From contig JAIWNF010000008.1 in the NCBI GenBank assembly GCA_025093555.1, positions 434,001 to 498,000 of the forward strand: 64,000 nucleotides of DNA. Reading direction: 5' to 3'. This DNA is from Circinella umbellata (Eukaryota; Mucoromycota; Mucoromycetes; Mucorales; Lichtheimiaceae). The notes below the pieces were generated by a model that was not told where the DNA came from, did no database searches, and saw only the letters and a program-made list of their open reading frames with translations. The number at the start of each line of letters is the position of its first letter. Position 1 is the stretch's first letter. The translations under genes were made by a program, and so were the position numbers. This document shows, one piece after another, positions 26,275 through 42,690 of the stretch.

Positions 26275-29200
26275 ATGTTTGGTGACGACGAGAATACCGA
26301 TTCCCTTTTTGATGTATTCAGTGGGAAAACAAACAATGGAGACGATTTTGATGATATTGATATGGAAGAAGAAGAAATTGATGAAGAAGAATTAGTTGAA
26401 AATACAAAAGATCAGGCACAAGTGATTGCAGAAGAAGGTGTACCCCCTTCTGCTACCAATGCACCTAATAATAAACGATCACGACCAAATGAAGAAGATA
26501 AAAATGCAAACGATACAAATGATATTGATAAAGAAATGGAAATGGCCGTCAAAAGATATCGTACGGAAGATTTACACGCACCACAACCTATTGTAGCCGA
26601 TACTTTTGAACAAGAAACTTCTCGTGAAGTAGCTAATATTGCTGGTTTACAAGCTGCACCTGCAACAGAAGGTCCTCAAATTACTTTAAACCATCAGGTA
26701 AAAAATGGGGGGGAAATTTTTGGTATATATTAATTAATTAATTAATTAATTATTAATCTCTTTTTGATCATTGTTTTATTTTAAAGGTTCGTCACCAAGT
26801 TGCAGTACCACCTAATTATAACTATGTTCCTATTTCAAAACACGTACCACCCAGTGATCCTGCTCGTGTTTATCCATTTACACTCGATCCTTTCCAACGT
26901 GTTTCAGTTTCTTCGATTGAACGTAATGAATCTGTTTTAGTATCTGCTCACACTTCTGCTGGTAAAACCGTTGTTGCTGAATATGCCATTGCTCAATGTT
27001 TAAAGAATAAACAACGTGTTATTTATACATCTCCTATCAAGGTATGAATAAAGTAGGGAAAAAAAAAGGATAGAGGGGAAAACCAAAGTTAATAATAATA
27101 ATCTAATTCTATCTATAAAATAGGCCTTGTCAAATCAAAAGTTTCGAGAATTTACAGAAGAATTTGGTGATGTTGGTTTAATGACAGGTGATGTGACAAT
27201 TAATCCTCAAGCATCTTGTCTTGTGATGACAACTGAAATTTTAAGATCCATGTTATATCGTGGTTCAGAAATTATGCGTGAAGTAGCTTGGGTAGTTTTT
27301 GATGAAATTCATTACATGAGAGATTCAGGTAATATTTATTTTGGATTTGGATTTGGATTTGGGGAGAGTGATTCACAAAAAAAAACACCCTCGTATTGAT
27401 CCTCTTTCTGTTTTATATTTAGAACGTGGTGTTGTTTGGGAAGAATCGATTATTTTATTACCTCACGCCGTACGTTATGTCTTTTTATCAGCTACTATTC
27501 CTAATGCTATGGAATTTGCTGAATGGATTTGTAAAATTCATGAACAACCTTGTCATATTGTTTATACCGATTTCCGTCCAACACCTTTACAACATTATTT
27601 GTTCCCAGCGGGTGGGGACGGTATCCATTTGGTAGTAGATGAAAAAAGTCAATTTAAAGAAGATAATTTCCAACGGGCTATTGCTGCCATGTCCGATCGA
27701 CAAGGAGATGATGTGGCCAGTATCAAGGGTAAAGGCAAAAAAGGCAAAAACTTCAAAGGAGGTAAAAGTGATGGCCCTTCTGATATTTTCCGTATTATCA
27801 AAATGGTCATGATGAAAAATTATCATCCAGTCATTGTTTTCAGTTTTTCAAAACGTGAATGTGAAAATAATGCTCTTCAAATGAGTAAACTTGATTTTAA
27901 TGATGGTAAAAACCCGAGTTTCTGTTTTTTTTTTGCTTTGGAAGGATGAAGGGATGAAATGTAACTAATTTATGTTGGGGGGGTTGGATTGAAATTATAG
28001 AAAGTGAACGTGATATGGTATCGCAAGTTTTTACCAATGCTATTTCTTCTTTGAATGAAGATGATCGTCAACTTGCACAAATTCAACAATTATTACCCTT
28101 ATTACGTCGTGGTATTGGTGTCCATCATGGTGGTCTTTTACCTATTATGAAAGAAACCATTGAAGTCCTTTTCCAAGAAGGTTTATTAAAAGTTTTATTT
28201 GCTACAGAAACTTTTTCAATTGGTTTAAATATGCCTGCTAAAACTGTTGTTTTCACAAGTGTTCAAAAATTCGATGGTAAAACACAACGATGGGTAAGTT
28301 TTATTTTAATGAAGGAACGCATGAGGAGGAAGGGGAAATGTGATATTGACTTTTTTAAAATAGGTATCATCTGGTGAATATATTCAAATGTCAGGTCGTG
28401 CAGGTCGTAGAGGTCTTGATGAGCGTGGTGTTGTTATTATGATGATTGATGAAAAAATGGAACCTGCTGTTGCAAAAGGAATGGTCAAGGTAGGTAAATT
28501 TTTATTTATTTTAGTTGGATATTTATATATCACTATCATTTATGTAAATTTAATCCATTTTTTTTTCTTAGGGTGAATCGGATCGTATGAATTCAGCATT
28601 TCATCTTAGTTATAATATGGTTCTTAATCTTTTACGTGTGGAAGGGATTAGTCCAGAATTCATGTTGGAACGTTGTTTTTATACTTTCCAAAATGATGCT
28701 AATATCCCGCAATTTGAAAGAGGTAAATATTATTAACTCAAAAGTGGAAGTTTTCCATCAATGTATTAAACATTTCCTTTTGTGTCTTATTATAAATGAA
28801 TAGAGCTTGCATTATTGGAAGATGAACGAAAATCGATTCATGTTCCTAATGAAGAAGAAATTGCTTCTTATTATGAAATTCGAAAACAGATTGATACCTA
28901 TACTCGTGATGTTCGTGATGTTGTCAGTCATCCCACTTATTGTTTACCATTTATGCAACCCGGTCGTCTTGTCCGTATTAAACATTTAGATATGGATTTC
29001 GGTTGGGGTGCTGTCATCAATTATACAAAAGCTAAAACACACAAGAATAAGAATGATACCGAACCAGAAGTCAACTTTATTTTAGATGTATTATTATTTT
29101 GTGAAAAGAATAGTACAATGTCAAAAGATGCTGAAGGAAGAACAGTAGGTGTTCGACCAGCAGAATCGGATGAAACAGGTGCACTTATGGTAAACACATT

Positions 29201-30358
29201 TTATTTATTTGATTTATGAATTTATTTGAGAAATTAACTTTATTTTTTATATTGAAGGCTGTTCCTGTTTCACTTTCTGCATTGGAAGGTATTAGTCATA
29301 TTCGATTAGTATTACCCAAAGAAGTCCGAAGTAATGATGCAAAGAAATCCGTATTAAAATCAATTCGTGAAGTCAAGAAACGTTTCCCTGATAATATTCC
29401 ACTTTTGGATCCAGTTGAAAATATGAATATCAAAGATCCCGAATTCAAGAAACTTGTTGCTGTAAGTTATTCTATATTAAAAAAGAAGAAGATAAAATGG
29501 ATGAACTAAGCAAAATTATATTTTTTAATTGTAGAAAATTGTCATGTTGGAAAAAACGTTATTATCACATCCTTTAAATGAATCTCCTGATTTACCAACA
29601 TTATATGATGCTTATGCAAATAAGATTGAATTGAATGAAAAAATCCGAGCATTAAAACGAAGAATTACTGACGCACAATCTATTATACAATTGGATGAAC
29701 TCAAGAGTAGAAAACGTGTTATGCGACGGTAAGTTGTATTAAGAATTGCGCCAATGTTTGTGTGTGTAATATCAAAACTAATTTTTCCCTTTGTTTTCGG
29801 CATAATAGACTTGGTTTCACAACACAATCCGATGTTGTTGAAATGAAGGGTCGTGTAGCATGTGAAATTAGTACAGGCGATGAATTATTATTGACAGAAA
29901 TGATTTTCCAAAATGTATTCAATGATCTTACAGTGGAACAATCCGTAGCACTCTTAAGTTGTTTTGTATTTGATGAAAAAGTGGATCAAAGAGCACGTAT
30001 GCAAGAAGAATTGTCAGCGCCTTTACGTATGATGCAAGATATGGCTCGTAAAATTGCTAAAGTGGCAAAGGAATGTAAAATGGATATCGATGAAGATGAA
30101 TATGTTGCTAAATTCAAACCGGAATTAATGGATGTTGTTTTTGCATGGTGTCAAGGAGCCAAATTCCATCAAATTTGTAAAATGACAGAAGTGTATGAAG
30201 GTTCTTTAATTCGTGTTTTTAGACGTCTTGAAGAATTATTACGTCAAATGAGTGCTGCAGCTAAATCTATTGGTAATACTGAATTAGAAAACAAGTTTTC
30301 AGATGGTATTAGTAAGATTCATCGTGATATTATTTTTGCAGCATCATTATATTTGTAA
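26275..30358 (+). CDS. MTR4: ATP-dependent RNA helicase Mtr4 (nuclear exosome cofactor)
   Basis: Eleven exons (26275-26697, 26787-27041, 27124-27328, 27423-27905, 28001-28293, 28364-28489, 28572-28722, 28804-29189, 29258-29461, 29535-29728, 29809-30358) join to 1089 codons, close to yeast Mtr4 (1073). Ski2-like helicase motifs are clear: AHTSAGKT (195-202), [12 protein letters not shown] (286-289), SATIPN, and motif VI in [13 protein letters not shown] long insert with KGKGKKGKN follows motif III. The region after RecA2 resembles the arch/KOW and helical-bundle domains, ending in [12 protein letters not shown]. The N-terminus is acidic and disordered (about 130 residues). The family unwinds RNA for the nuclear exosome as part of TRAMP. 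Assignment over the paralogue Ski2 rests on length, N-terminus and C-terminus. Confidence 0.93.
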
Positions 30359-30615
30359 TTTTTTTTTTTTTCAAAAACATCCCATTTTTCTTTTACGATT
30401 TGCATTTTTTTTCTTCTTTTTTATTCATGTTTTTTTTTATTAAAAAAAAAAAAGTAAAACAAATAAATACACTAGTATATAATTCATTTTAATAATTTAC
30501 AAATCAATGAAAGGTGAAATAAACTTTTTTTATTTTATATATCATAGCAACCAATGGGGGGGAGGAGTTATATCTTATTTCAGGGTTTTAATATTATAAA
30601 CTAATATGCATAGTT

Positions 30616-33600
30616 TTAATGGGTTGTCAATGAGGGTTCATTATCTACAGTTATTGATGTATCCATACTATAAAGTTGTTGACGTAACATAGTCTTAATT
30701 TCTTGGATTTGATCAAACCATAAATCATCTGTCATTCCTTGATGTTGAATCATTTTATCTGCAAACTAAAAAATTAATTATTTTAGTTTTTGTTTAAAAG
30801 ATTCAGGTCCATCCTTTTTTGGTTATTACCCATAAAAGGAATTTCCGATGAGTGTGATTGTTATTTGTGGTTATTGTTTCTAAAGAATCATCTCCTTTTC
30901 GAGTAGATATAGTTTGGTTACTATAGTTACACGACATGAAATCATTATCATGAGATGAGATTTCATTATCAGTAGTATGAATCGATTCTTTTTGATCTTG
31001 CATTGCATTAAGCTAATACATTTTATCAGTCCCCCCCCCCCAAATTAGTTTTTTTTTTTTCGATAACATTTTTATTTTTAAAACATTTTACCTTTTCAGT
31101 TAATTGAAATGCATAAGTAATAATATCTTTTGGAAATCCCATGAGCTGAGCTGTTTTAAGACCTTTAAAAAAATACGCACAATTTGGAATTAATATGTAT
31201 CTATTCGTTTAAATCAAAGTAAGATTATTATTATTATTATTACTTTACCATAATGTTGATTTGTAGCAACAGATCCATCTTTCACCATATAAGTATAAGA
31301 AAGTGTACATGTTTTATTATTTGTATTTTCGAGCTACGTATAAATAAAACAATGAGTTTTTTTTCTCTTTTGTTTACCTACAAAGATATTCAAATAACCA
31401 CCACTCCTTCTTCATTTTAACAACTTACAATATTAACTTGAAGTTGAAGATTAACTACATTAGGATAAATACTGAGTACTTGAGTAAGTGGATGTAAATG
31501 TGTAGTAAAAAAACAATAAGCCTAAAGAGGGGGAAGAAAAAACTATGAAGTTAATTCAGGTTTTTTTTTATCACTATTATTATTTACCTTTGACTTTATA
31601 AGATATTCACTAATCGATGCTGCCAGTCCAAGAGCATCATAAGGTGCAGTTCCTTTATATTATTACGTAATTGATATGTTGTAGCAAGTATATATATTAG
31701 AGCTAATATAAGTTTTTTTTTTTTGGGGGGGGGGAGGAGGAGAAGGGAATAATAATTAATTTAGATTTACCTTTTCCAAGTTCATCAATAATAACAAGGC
31801 TTGAACTTGTTACATTTTGAATAATATAAGCTGTTTCACGCATCTCTGACATAAAAGAGGATGAATTGACTTGTACATAAACATCATTTCCAAGTCTTGA
31901 TAAAATCTAATATATATATATATGCGACACATGTTTAAACAAATGGAAAAGCTTTAAAGAAATAATATATATCTACCTGATCACATAAACGAAAAGAAGC
32001 ATACGATGCTGGAGTAAAAGATCCTGCTTGTGCCATAATGGTTAATAATGCGATTTGTTTAATATAAGTACTTTTTCCTGACATATTACATCCAGTAATA
32101 AGTTGAAAACTAGATGATAAGGACATATAAGTATTATTAGGTATGACAGGTTCTTGTTGAATTCTTTCCATGATAGGATGACGCCCGCTTTCAATGGCTA
32201 AAGTATTTGTAAACTCAGGTCGAACTATACAAATTACGTTATTTGTTTTTGTTCATGTAAATACCTACACCGTTCGTATTGAGTTCTCTTTTTCTATCAA
32301 TTGATTTAATATTATTATATACCATATTCTGAAACAGAACAACAATGTCCAAATGATAACAACATATCCAACATGGCAATAGCTTCTGAAACTTTGTAAA
32401 GAATACTGATATCTTCACGAAAAACTTCAAGTAGATTGGTTACAGTTCTAAATAAACATGAATCTTTCGTTTAAAACAAATTTAAAAAACCAAAAACAGA
32501 AAATAACTTACTTGTCCGACATTAAATAGACTTCAGCCAAGGATTCATTTAATCGACTATTTTTTTGTAACTTTTATATACATATCAATTATAAAATGAA
32601 TGACAAAGTTTCTTTGGCTACCAAAAAAACAATAATAAGTTCTTTTTTTTTTCCCTTACTAATTCCAATGTTGTAAATATATATTGTTTTTTCTTTTTCA
32701 CCACGTTAATAAATATTTCAGGAAGAGTTGTGTTTTGATCCACTTGATCTGTTGGTAAAGACAAGTAAAAACCTTTTGGTGCATTAAATTGTAATTTCGT
32801 ATTTAATCCACTTGTTTCTATATGACGTAGAGGTGTTTTCCCTTAACAAAGTGAATCGAGAAAATAATATATTTGGTTTCATATATACGTAAAAAGACAG
32901 TATTATTATTATTACCATTATATTCACCTGCCATCTCATAAATATCTTCAATCGTTTCTTTGTATGTTTGTCGAGCTATGTAAAACAATTAAATTTAATA
33001 TATCAACATTATATTTTGTCTTTCCAAAAACAAAAATTACTTTTATTACGTACCAACATCTAAAAGACCATTTACTCCGGACTAAAAATAAAGATTAATC
33101 GTTATAATTATCATGATACGTAACCCTAATAATAACTTAAATACTTTTTTTTTCATTATGCCTCTCACCTTGACAGCATAACACCGTTGATGTCTCAAAC
33201 CTAAACTTGTTTTTTGTATTCCAATATCATCATGTAAAGTTTCATCAATAGCCATTTGAAAATCATTGAGTCTCGAATCTGATAATATCTAATAACCATA
33301 AATTTACGTACCATTAATTCAAAAAAAAAAAGCGGGGTTTTCTTTAAATAATAATAAGAGTAAATCATACCTCACAAATAGTAACTAAAAGAGTACTCGA
33401 ACATGATTGAAGACTAGTAGCAACAACTTTTAAAGCATTCAACATTGTTTTTAATCGAATGACATGATTAATTTTTGTCTCAGCATGTTGAACATCCTGC
33501 TGTTGCTGTTGTGTTGGAATTCTTGCAATATCTGCAATCATATGATCTAAATCCGTGACAGGTTTAAGAGCATGTTGAATATGAAATAAAAGACTTTCAC

Positions 33601-35689
33601 GACTCACAAGTTCTTGAATTGTATCCAATCGACCTTGAATAACATTTATATTTGTACTTGGTTGAAGTAGATTGGTTCTTAATAGACGACTCCCCATAGG
33701 AGTCACTGTGTGATCAAGTACACCAAAAAGTGTCTCTTTACTTGATCGTTGAATTGAATTAGATACAATTTCTAAATTCTTGGCTGTAACAATATCTATC
33801 AACATAAAAAACATTTTTTAGTTCTATTATTACATCTATCTTTTTTTACTACTTTAGTTATTCACCAATTAACATTGTTCCTAGATATAAAATAGTTTAA
33901 TAGAATGGTTGATAAATCAGATTACGTATATATTTTTATAATGCTTTTTTTTCTTTTTTTTTTCAATACCTTCTACTCCTTGATAAGAAAATTTAACTGT
34001 ATGATTTACAAATGTAGTTCCTTCATGTTCGGATACATATCTAGGTACGTAGATAGTATATAAAAATAATCAGCTTGACTGTGTTCTTTTTTTTTTTTTT
34101 TAAAAAAAACGATCTTTTTGGGTGCTCTTACTGGAAAGCAGCTGCTACTGCAGCTAAACAATAGTATCTATAGTACAAATTAATTTTTCCGTACGTACGT
34201 ATGAATATTCATATAAATTAAAAGGGGGGGGGGGAGGGAGGGTTCTTTATATATTATTATATTTACTTGGAGGATAAACCAAGAAGTAAAGCTGCAGCAT
34301 CTTCCATCAATCCAAAATCCTCAATAGCTTTCATACCTTTTTTTTTAAAAAAAAATATATATAAAATTATTTGAGCAATTTAGAGTAAAAAGATATCTTT
34401 ATGGTTTTAATTGTACGTAAAAACATAATAATATACAATTTACGTACCAGCAGCATCATTAAAGTATTTTCTTGGAATAGTAATAATGGATGTATCAGGA
34501 AAATGATGTTCAATAAGTTGATAAAGTTGACTTGCACCAGCTTCTAAAGCAGTATTGGACAAAAGAATCTACGTATAAAAATGATGAGGTTTTAGGTTAC
34601 GTAATAATTTGTTTTAGTATTACTTTTTCAGAAATAAATCTTATGTATATATATCAACCTTGTGTGGATCATTTAAATGTATCTTATGCAAAGTACGTGT
34701 ATAGGATTGAGAATCAGAAACCTTATATTTCAGTATATATATATATATATTTGTTAATATGTCATCGATATACTAGAAATGAACATGTAGAAAAAAAAAC
34801 AATGACGACAACAACAAGATATAATTAGGATATATACCTGGGATAATATACATTCACCTGTCGTGACATGAACAATACATACACCCACTTCGGATGCTAC
34901 TCCTCGTCCTTCAGCTAATACCATGATTCTATGATCACGATGTCCAGCAGCTGTTAATGGTCGTCCTGTGGTTGATTGAGCTCTACCTGATGTTGCTGCA
35001 ACACTACGGGGTCGTAATAATGATCCATTGGAATTTATTTGTTCATTCGTTGATAATTGGGGTGGTAAGGTCAATTGGGCTGTTGAGGTGGATAGAGTTA
35101 TAGGTCGTTGCTGTCGTCCTTTAACATAATTATTTCCTTTTTCTAACTCTTTTTGTTGAGCTATAAAAGTATTTGTTGTTGTTGTTGTTGTTGTTAACAA
35201 TCTTGAAGAATCAAATGGACTTGAATTATTTTTAACCATAGATGAAGAAATGATTTGTTTATTACGTCGTTTTCTGATTAATGGAGTATCACTTGAGCTG
35301 GATGATGGGGTTATGCTTTTTTTATTTTTGATTTTATTGGATACAGATGAAGGACAAGGTCGATATAAAGGTGTATTCATTAAACAATGAGATGCTATCG
35401 GTCTTTCTGTTTTTATTAAACAATTGGATATAATAGAAGGTGATGGTGGTAATAACGTTTGTTCAGATAGCACACTGGGTGGATTGGATACGGATGACAT
35501 ATCAATACTGTCATTCTGATAAGTATCACTTTTGTTGGAAATAGTACATTGTTCTGGTTGCTGTTGAGGATACTGATTATTTATCAACGTATCATCCTTA
35601 ATATTACCATAAGGTTTAGAAATGGATGATTTATTTGATCTAAATCCTGAGGATGTACTCACTACACTATGCTGATCTGAAGAAGACAT
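30616..35689 (-). CDS. MSH4: MutS homologue 4 (meiotic crossover factor)
   Basis: I joined 22 exons in phase: 34838-35689, 34659-34721, 34448-34568, 34267-34336, 34132-34167, 33970-34040, 33866-33880, 33371-33795, 33169-33288, 33054-33081, 32916-32975, 32660-32841, 32512-32570, 32323-32447, 31977-32224, 31771-31906, 31588-31652, 31429-31521, 31249-31333, 31092-31162, 30830-31012, 30616-30765, giving about 1085 codons. Walker A GCNMSGKS (787-794; Cys as in yeast Msh4) and Walker B IIDELGKG (about 864-870) mark the ATPase, followed by FTTHLHP. The mismatch-recognition domain of MutS is absent, as expected for MSH4. MSH4 pairs with MSH5 to stabilise crossover intermediates. The first exon adds a Ser/Thr/Gln-rich disordered extension of about 230 residues. 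A 15-bp exon (33866-33880) is the least certain junction. Confidence 0.88.
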
Positions 35690-35913
35690 GAAAGAAAAAA
35701 AATTAAAGAAAGAGATTGGAAATGAATAATCTTTTTTTTATGCACTTTTTTTTGGGGGGTGGTTTAAACTCCTCTTTATCAAATCCATGATGTACAATTA
35801 TATTTTTTCTTTATTCTGTGTATAAGTAGGTTGTTGTGTGTGTGTATAGTAAATAATAGTATGTACAAGTCTTTGTGTGTGTGTTTTTATTTATTTAGAT
35901 GACAGAGAGTGGA

Positions 35914-38334
<2,421 letters not shown>

Positions 38335-39328
38335 TTAAAAATTGAAAAAAATAAAACCGTGTTTTTTTTTTCTTATAGAAAATAATTAAAAAGAACCAAA
38401 AAAAAAAAAAAAAAAAAACAGCCAAAATGAAATTTATGCATTTTTTTTTTCTTACCCGCTAAAAAAAAAGCGGGCAACAACAAGCTTCATTTATTTATGC
38501 TGTAATAAAAAAAATAAAATGAAAACATAGAGTGTTTTCATAATATAATTATTTGATTCAATGATCTGTTGTTTTTTTTTGGAGGGGTGAAATAGCTGTT
38601 ATATTAAAATCAAATAATGAATAGTGATCTTTTTTTTTTATGGATAATAACTATGCCAACCGGGATGTTGCTAAGTAACAAATTTAAGACGTGTAAAAAG
38701 GCAACCTACTACTACTTATTTATCTAAATGATATAAATCTTATCAGACTGAAAAAGTGGGGTAAAGAAAAAGTTGATAAAGTTTGACAGATTTTTATAAA
38801 TGGATTCTTTTACAAGTCTATAACAATTGTAATGTCAATCCAGTGAGTATAAACAAACAATATTTTCTGTACGAGTCTCCCAAACAATAGACTGCGGAGG
38901 TATGAGATAGTATCATTTAGTAGCACGATAAGTAGATATATAAGAAAAGCGAGATGATGTATAATAAAAAAGAAACGTCAGTTGAAAAGTATATGATTTC
39001 TTTTTTTTTTTGCCACCTTTTATCGTATAAATCTTCTCCTTGTTTTTCTCTCTCACTTTCTCCTATTTTTATATAAAACCTAAATGGTGACAAATAAATA
39101 AATAAATAAAAAAAAATCGCGGGCTGTTTCCCATTTTTTATAAAGGGTGCTATGCATTTTTTTTTTTTTTTTTTTACCTGCTTTAAAGTTTTTTTTTTGC
39201 GCTCTTTTTTTTTTCTTTTCTTTTCTTTTTTTAACTTTTCCCCAAATACCTTTTTTTTTATACTTATTTTTTTCTTTATATATATTATATAAACATTCTA
39301 TTCTATTTTTTCTATTTATAACATTAGA
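38335..39328. other. divergent intergenic region, WD40 gene and Rab gene
   Basis: About 990 bp of AT-rich DNA with A and T runs and a TTTTCTTTTC pyrimidine tract before the Rab start codon. It is probably the shared promoter region of both genes. No gene is seen. Confidence 0.5.
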
Positions 39329-40103
39329 ATGTATGGATCTTGGGCATCAACTTTAGAAGCAAAAGTGGTCATTTTAGGAAGCCAAGGTTGGTTTTTAAAC
39401 GATTCAGTAACCGAAGTTATTACAAACCCGAAACTAACATACACACACACACACATACACACACACACACACTCTCTCTCTCTTTCTCTCTCTATATATA
39501 TACATGTAACATTGAATACAATGTTGTTCTTTCTCCCTCTCCCTCATCCCCCATCTTTTTTTTTTGAAGGTGTCGGAAAGACTTCCTTGGTAGTCCGTTA
39601 CATTTCAAAAACTTTTTCACCTAATTCAACTTCGACTATTGGTGCTTCTTTCATGACAAAAAAACTGTAAGGTTAAAAAAATAATAATATTAATAATAAT
39701 AAACGTCAAATATATATTTTAATATAAAATATAAAAATGGAAACAAAAAAAAAAGTTATTCAAGTGAAAAAACAAATAATTCTGGTTTTGCACAGCACAG
39801 TAGACAATTGTAAAGTACGATTACAGATCTGGGATACAGCGGGTCAAGGTAAGAAGTTTCTATTAGTTGTTACTATTGTGTTGTCGTGTTTTTATAAAGA
39901 AAGGGATTTGAATAGTGCGAAACAAAAAGAAAAAGTGTGATTATCGTCTATAAAATAATAATAATAATAATATTTATTTTATTTTATTTTAAGAACGATT
40001 CCGTGCTATGGCCCCTATGTATTATCGTGGAGCTCAAGCAGCCCTTTTGGTATATGATTTAACTTCACAAGAAAGTTTTGCAGAATTACATTCATGGATT
40101 GAA

Positions 40104-40140
<37 letters not shown>

Positions 40141-40579
40141 TAGGATACATGATGACTATAACTTTTTTTTCTATTAGAATTAAAAAGGAATATGACGGAA
40201 GAACTTGTGATTGTTGTTGTGGCAAATAAATCTGATCTTACATCCCGGCGAGAAGTTACAGAAGATCAAGGACGAGAATATGTCACGCGCGTTCTTGGCC
40301 CTGAGACCCCTCTTTATGAAGTATCTGCAAAAGATGATGATGGTAAAAAAATTTACTCAGTTGAAAAAAGATAATTTATGCAGAAAAAAGGGTAAAAAAC
40401 TAAAAAACGATTATGAATTAATTAAATTTTTAGGAACAATTGAAGAAATCTTTTTAGATTTAACACGCGTATTGGTGGATCGTAAACAATATAGTATGCC
40501 TCCTAATAAAAAGAAACAACCACCTATTCACGTTGAAGATCCACCTGTTCAATCTTCATCTTGTTGTGGATTATTTTAA
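39329..40579 (+). CDS. Rab-family small GTPase (Rab5/Rab22-like)
   Basis: Six exons (39329-39386, 39570-39666, 39796-39848, 39994-40104, 40178-40342, 40434-40579) join to 209 codons. G boxes are all present: GSQGVGKT (17-24), TIGASF in switch I, WDTAGQ-ER in switch II, NKSD, and VSAK. The TIGASFMTKK effector segment is closest to the Rab5/Rab22/Rab21 branch. The C-terminus ends SSSCCGLF, with two cysteines positioned for geranylgeranylation. Such Rabs direct endosomal traffic. The Gly-to-Ser change in position 2 of the P-loop is within the normal range of Rabs, and catalytic Gln is retained. Which Rab subgroup it belongs to needs a tree. Confidence 0.9.
39441..39505. repeat. CA/TC/TA microsatellite block in Rab intron 1
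   Basis: A run of CA dinucleotides passes into CT/TC repeats and then TA repeats within the first intron of the Rab gene. Confidence 0.85.
40108..40140. repeat. (AAT)n microsatellite in Rab intron 4
   Basis: About 11 AAT units directly follow the exon 4 donor. They would read as poly-Asn if retained, but the exon phase and the G4 box continue only after removal of the intron. Confidence 0.9.
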
Positions 40580-42690
40580 AAAAGAAAAAATTATATTCTC
40601 CATTCTTTTTTATTTCTTTTTACCCCCCTCAATTCTATTTCTCTTTTTTTTTACTACTAGTATCATATTATTATTATCCTTTTTTTTTTGTTTATCATTA
40701 CAAGAACAACAACAACATATATTTTTTTTACATACAAACCATCAACTTATACGTTCATTCTCTAACGATTCACTCCCCCCCCCCTTTTTTTTTATCCCTC
40801 CCCCAACTCGTATTTTCTCTTTTTTTTACCCATGACCTTTTATATATATCTATACATATACTTTATTTTTGTATAAACAATAAGGGCTCTCATTATATTT
40901 AGGAAGAAGATAAATAAAAGAAACTTCATCAGATTTAAACAAATTATTATATGTGCGTTTTAAAAGTTATACTATCATAACTCTCATTATTTATACCTAG
41001 CTTATTTCTCAATAACAGTGTTGAAAATAAATATTATATGTTTAATAAATAGATACAAACCCGGGCAGTTCAGCCAACGTCATTGTCTTAAAATAAACTA
41101 AAACTATTAAGTTCTAGAATATTTATAAGAATAGATACGTACAGGGTTGTTTTATGCAAAAAAAAAAAGATGAAGTCAGATAGCTCACGTTACATATCTC
41201 TTTTGTTACACTGATTTTCTCATTGATGTAAAAGTAAGTTTCTGTTCTTATATCATAATATATCAATAAGGATAAATTTTTTTTTTTTAAAAAAAATTAC
41301 ATTCATTACTTGACAAAGCATTTTGTTCGAATAATTTATATATATTATCATGGAATAAACCAAATAATCTGATATTAATAAGGTTATCTACTCATTTCTT
41401 TGTATGAGAACGGCAAAAGTAATACTGGGAATATGAAAGTTAAAGAGACATATATTCAGGAACCTCGATTTAGTATGAAAATATCATTCACATCACAAGA
41501 TAAAATAAGAGCTACATACTCAAGAGTGATATCGATAGGCTCAAAAGGATATATTATCTACTCTTTCTTTTTTCATTGAGAAATGAAAAATTTCAGCATA
41601 TAAAAGTGTTTTTATATCCCCGTGAAATATTCCAGACCAGTTAGTAGTAATCAGATAGTATATCATACTTTCGACCTTGTACAAAAAAATTGCTTTACTT
41701 TTTGTTGACCCATGTTTCAACTACTTCATATATACATACAGATATCATTTTGTTGACTTCAATAAATACCTTCAGTATATATATTGCGTCGGTTGCCCAA
41801 GACAAATATACTCTACGGTGTACTTTGTAAAATAATTATATTATATTTACAGCACGATTTGACAAAAGAAGTCTCTAAAAAAGTAAATGTTTAGGATTAT
41901 TTTACCAAGTATTTCTAATTCAGTTATTATTCATTTGTGATACATCAATCTAATGGCATAGTAAAAAAAAAAAAGCAATGTTATCAAAAAGAATAATTAC
42001 TTATTATTTCATATCCACTCCAGCAAAAACCATCATTCATATTTGGCTAGTCAACCTTGTGGATCTGGATTGTAACATTATAGTACGTAATTAACAATCA
42101 TGTATATATAGAGCATCAAAAGATACCCATTAAACAAGATCATCACTACCCTTTTGTACACTATGTCAGATATAGCATCGCTCTACTCTTTATTAAGAGA
42201 AACAATAATTGATGTATTCCAATCCAATATTATTGTAACGATTTATTTTCAATCATTATTTTTTAATGTTTTAAATCTTCTACATATTCTGATAGTTTTC
42301 CAGATCATTAAATAAGAAAAGAGAAATGACCCTCGAGAAAAAAGATATGACCCTCTGAAATATAAAAATTGACCCTCGAAAAAAAAAGATATGTACGTAC
42401 ACCCAAGAAAAAAGATATGACCCCTCCAGTAAAAAAGATACGACAGCTTCAAAAACAAAATACAACCCTGCGAGAAAGACAAATGAACGTCTGAAATAAA
42501 GATAAATATTGTGTACCTATAAATAGATATTTGAAAGATTTTGTTTTTTATTTTGTCAAGTACTGTGATGAATATTGGGGAAGAGATATTATGTAACAGT
42601 GATTGTCATTGACTTTAGAAAAGTGAATAATATTATGATGATACGTTGAAATTTACTTATTATATTAATGACGAAATTAAATTGAACACG
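40580..42690. other. AT-rich intergenic region before the transposon cluster
   Basis: No gene is supported. The Rab 3' untranslated region fills the first few hundred bases, with poly-T and C-runs. Further on there are only short chance frames, and a degenerate tandem repeat at 42319-42475. Confidence 0.5.
42319..42475. repeat. degenerate 21-25 bp tandem repeat
   Basis: About seven imperfect units of the pattern GAAAAAAGATATGACCCTCG follow one another. Units differ by small indels and base changes, so the array is old. On the minus strand it reads as a repeated Gly-Ser-Tyr-Leu-Phe-Ser-Arg motif, but that frame has no other support. Confidence 0.75.

Noticed and set aside
26028..26336. Overlapping frames just before MTR4
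   Set aside because: They are poly-Phe/Lys translations of T and A runs in a promoter region.
27329..27422. Frameshift in MTR4 between the DEIH region and RecA1 end
   Set aside because: The gap has a GT donor and AG acceptor and splicing restores the conserved sequence, so it is an intron.
40533..40902. Frames overlapping the Rab 3' end
   Set aside because: They are Phe/Tyr/Leu-rich readings of the T-rich untranslated region.
42319..42475. CRISPR-like array
   Set aside because: Repeat units abut with no unique spacers, and the host is a eukaryote.
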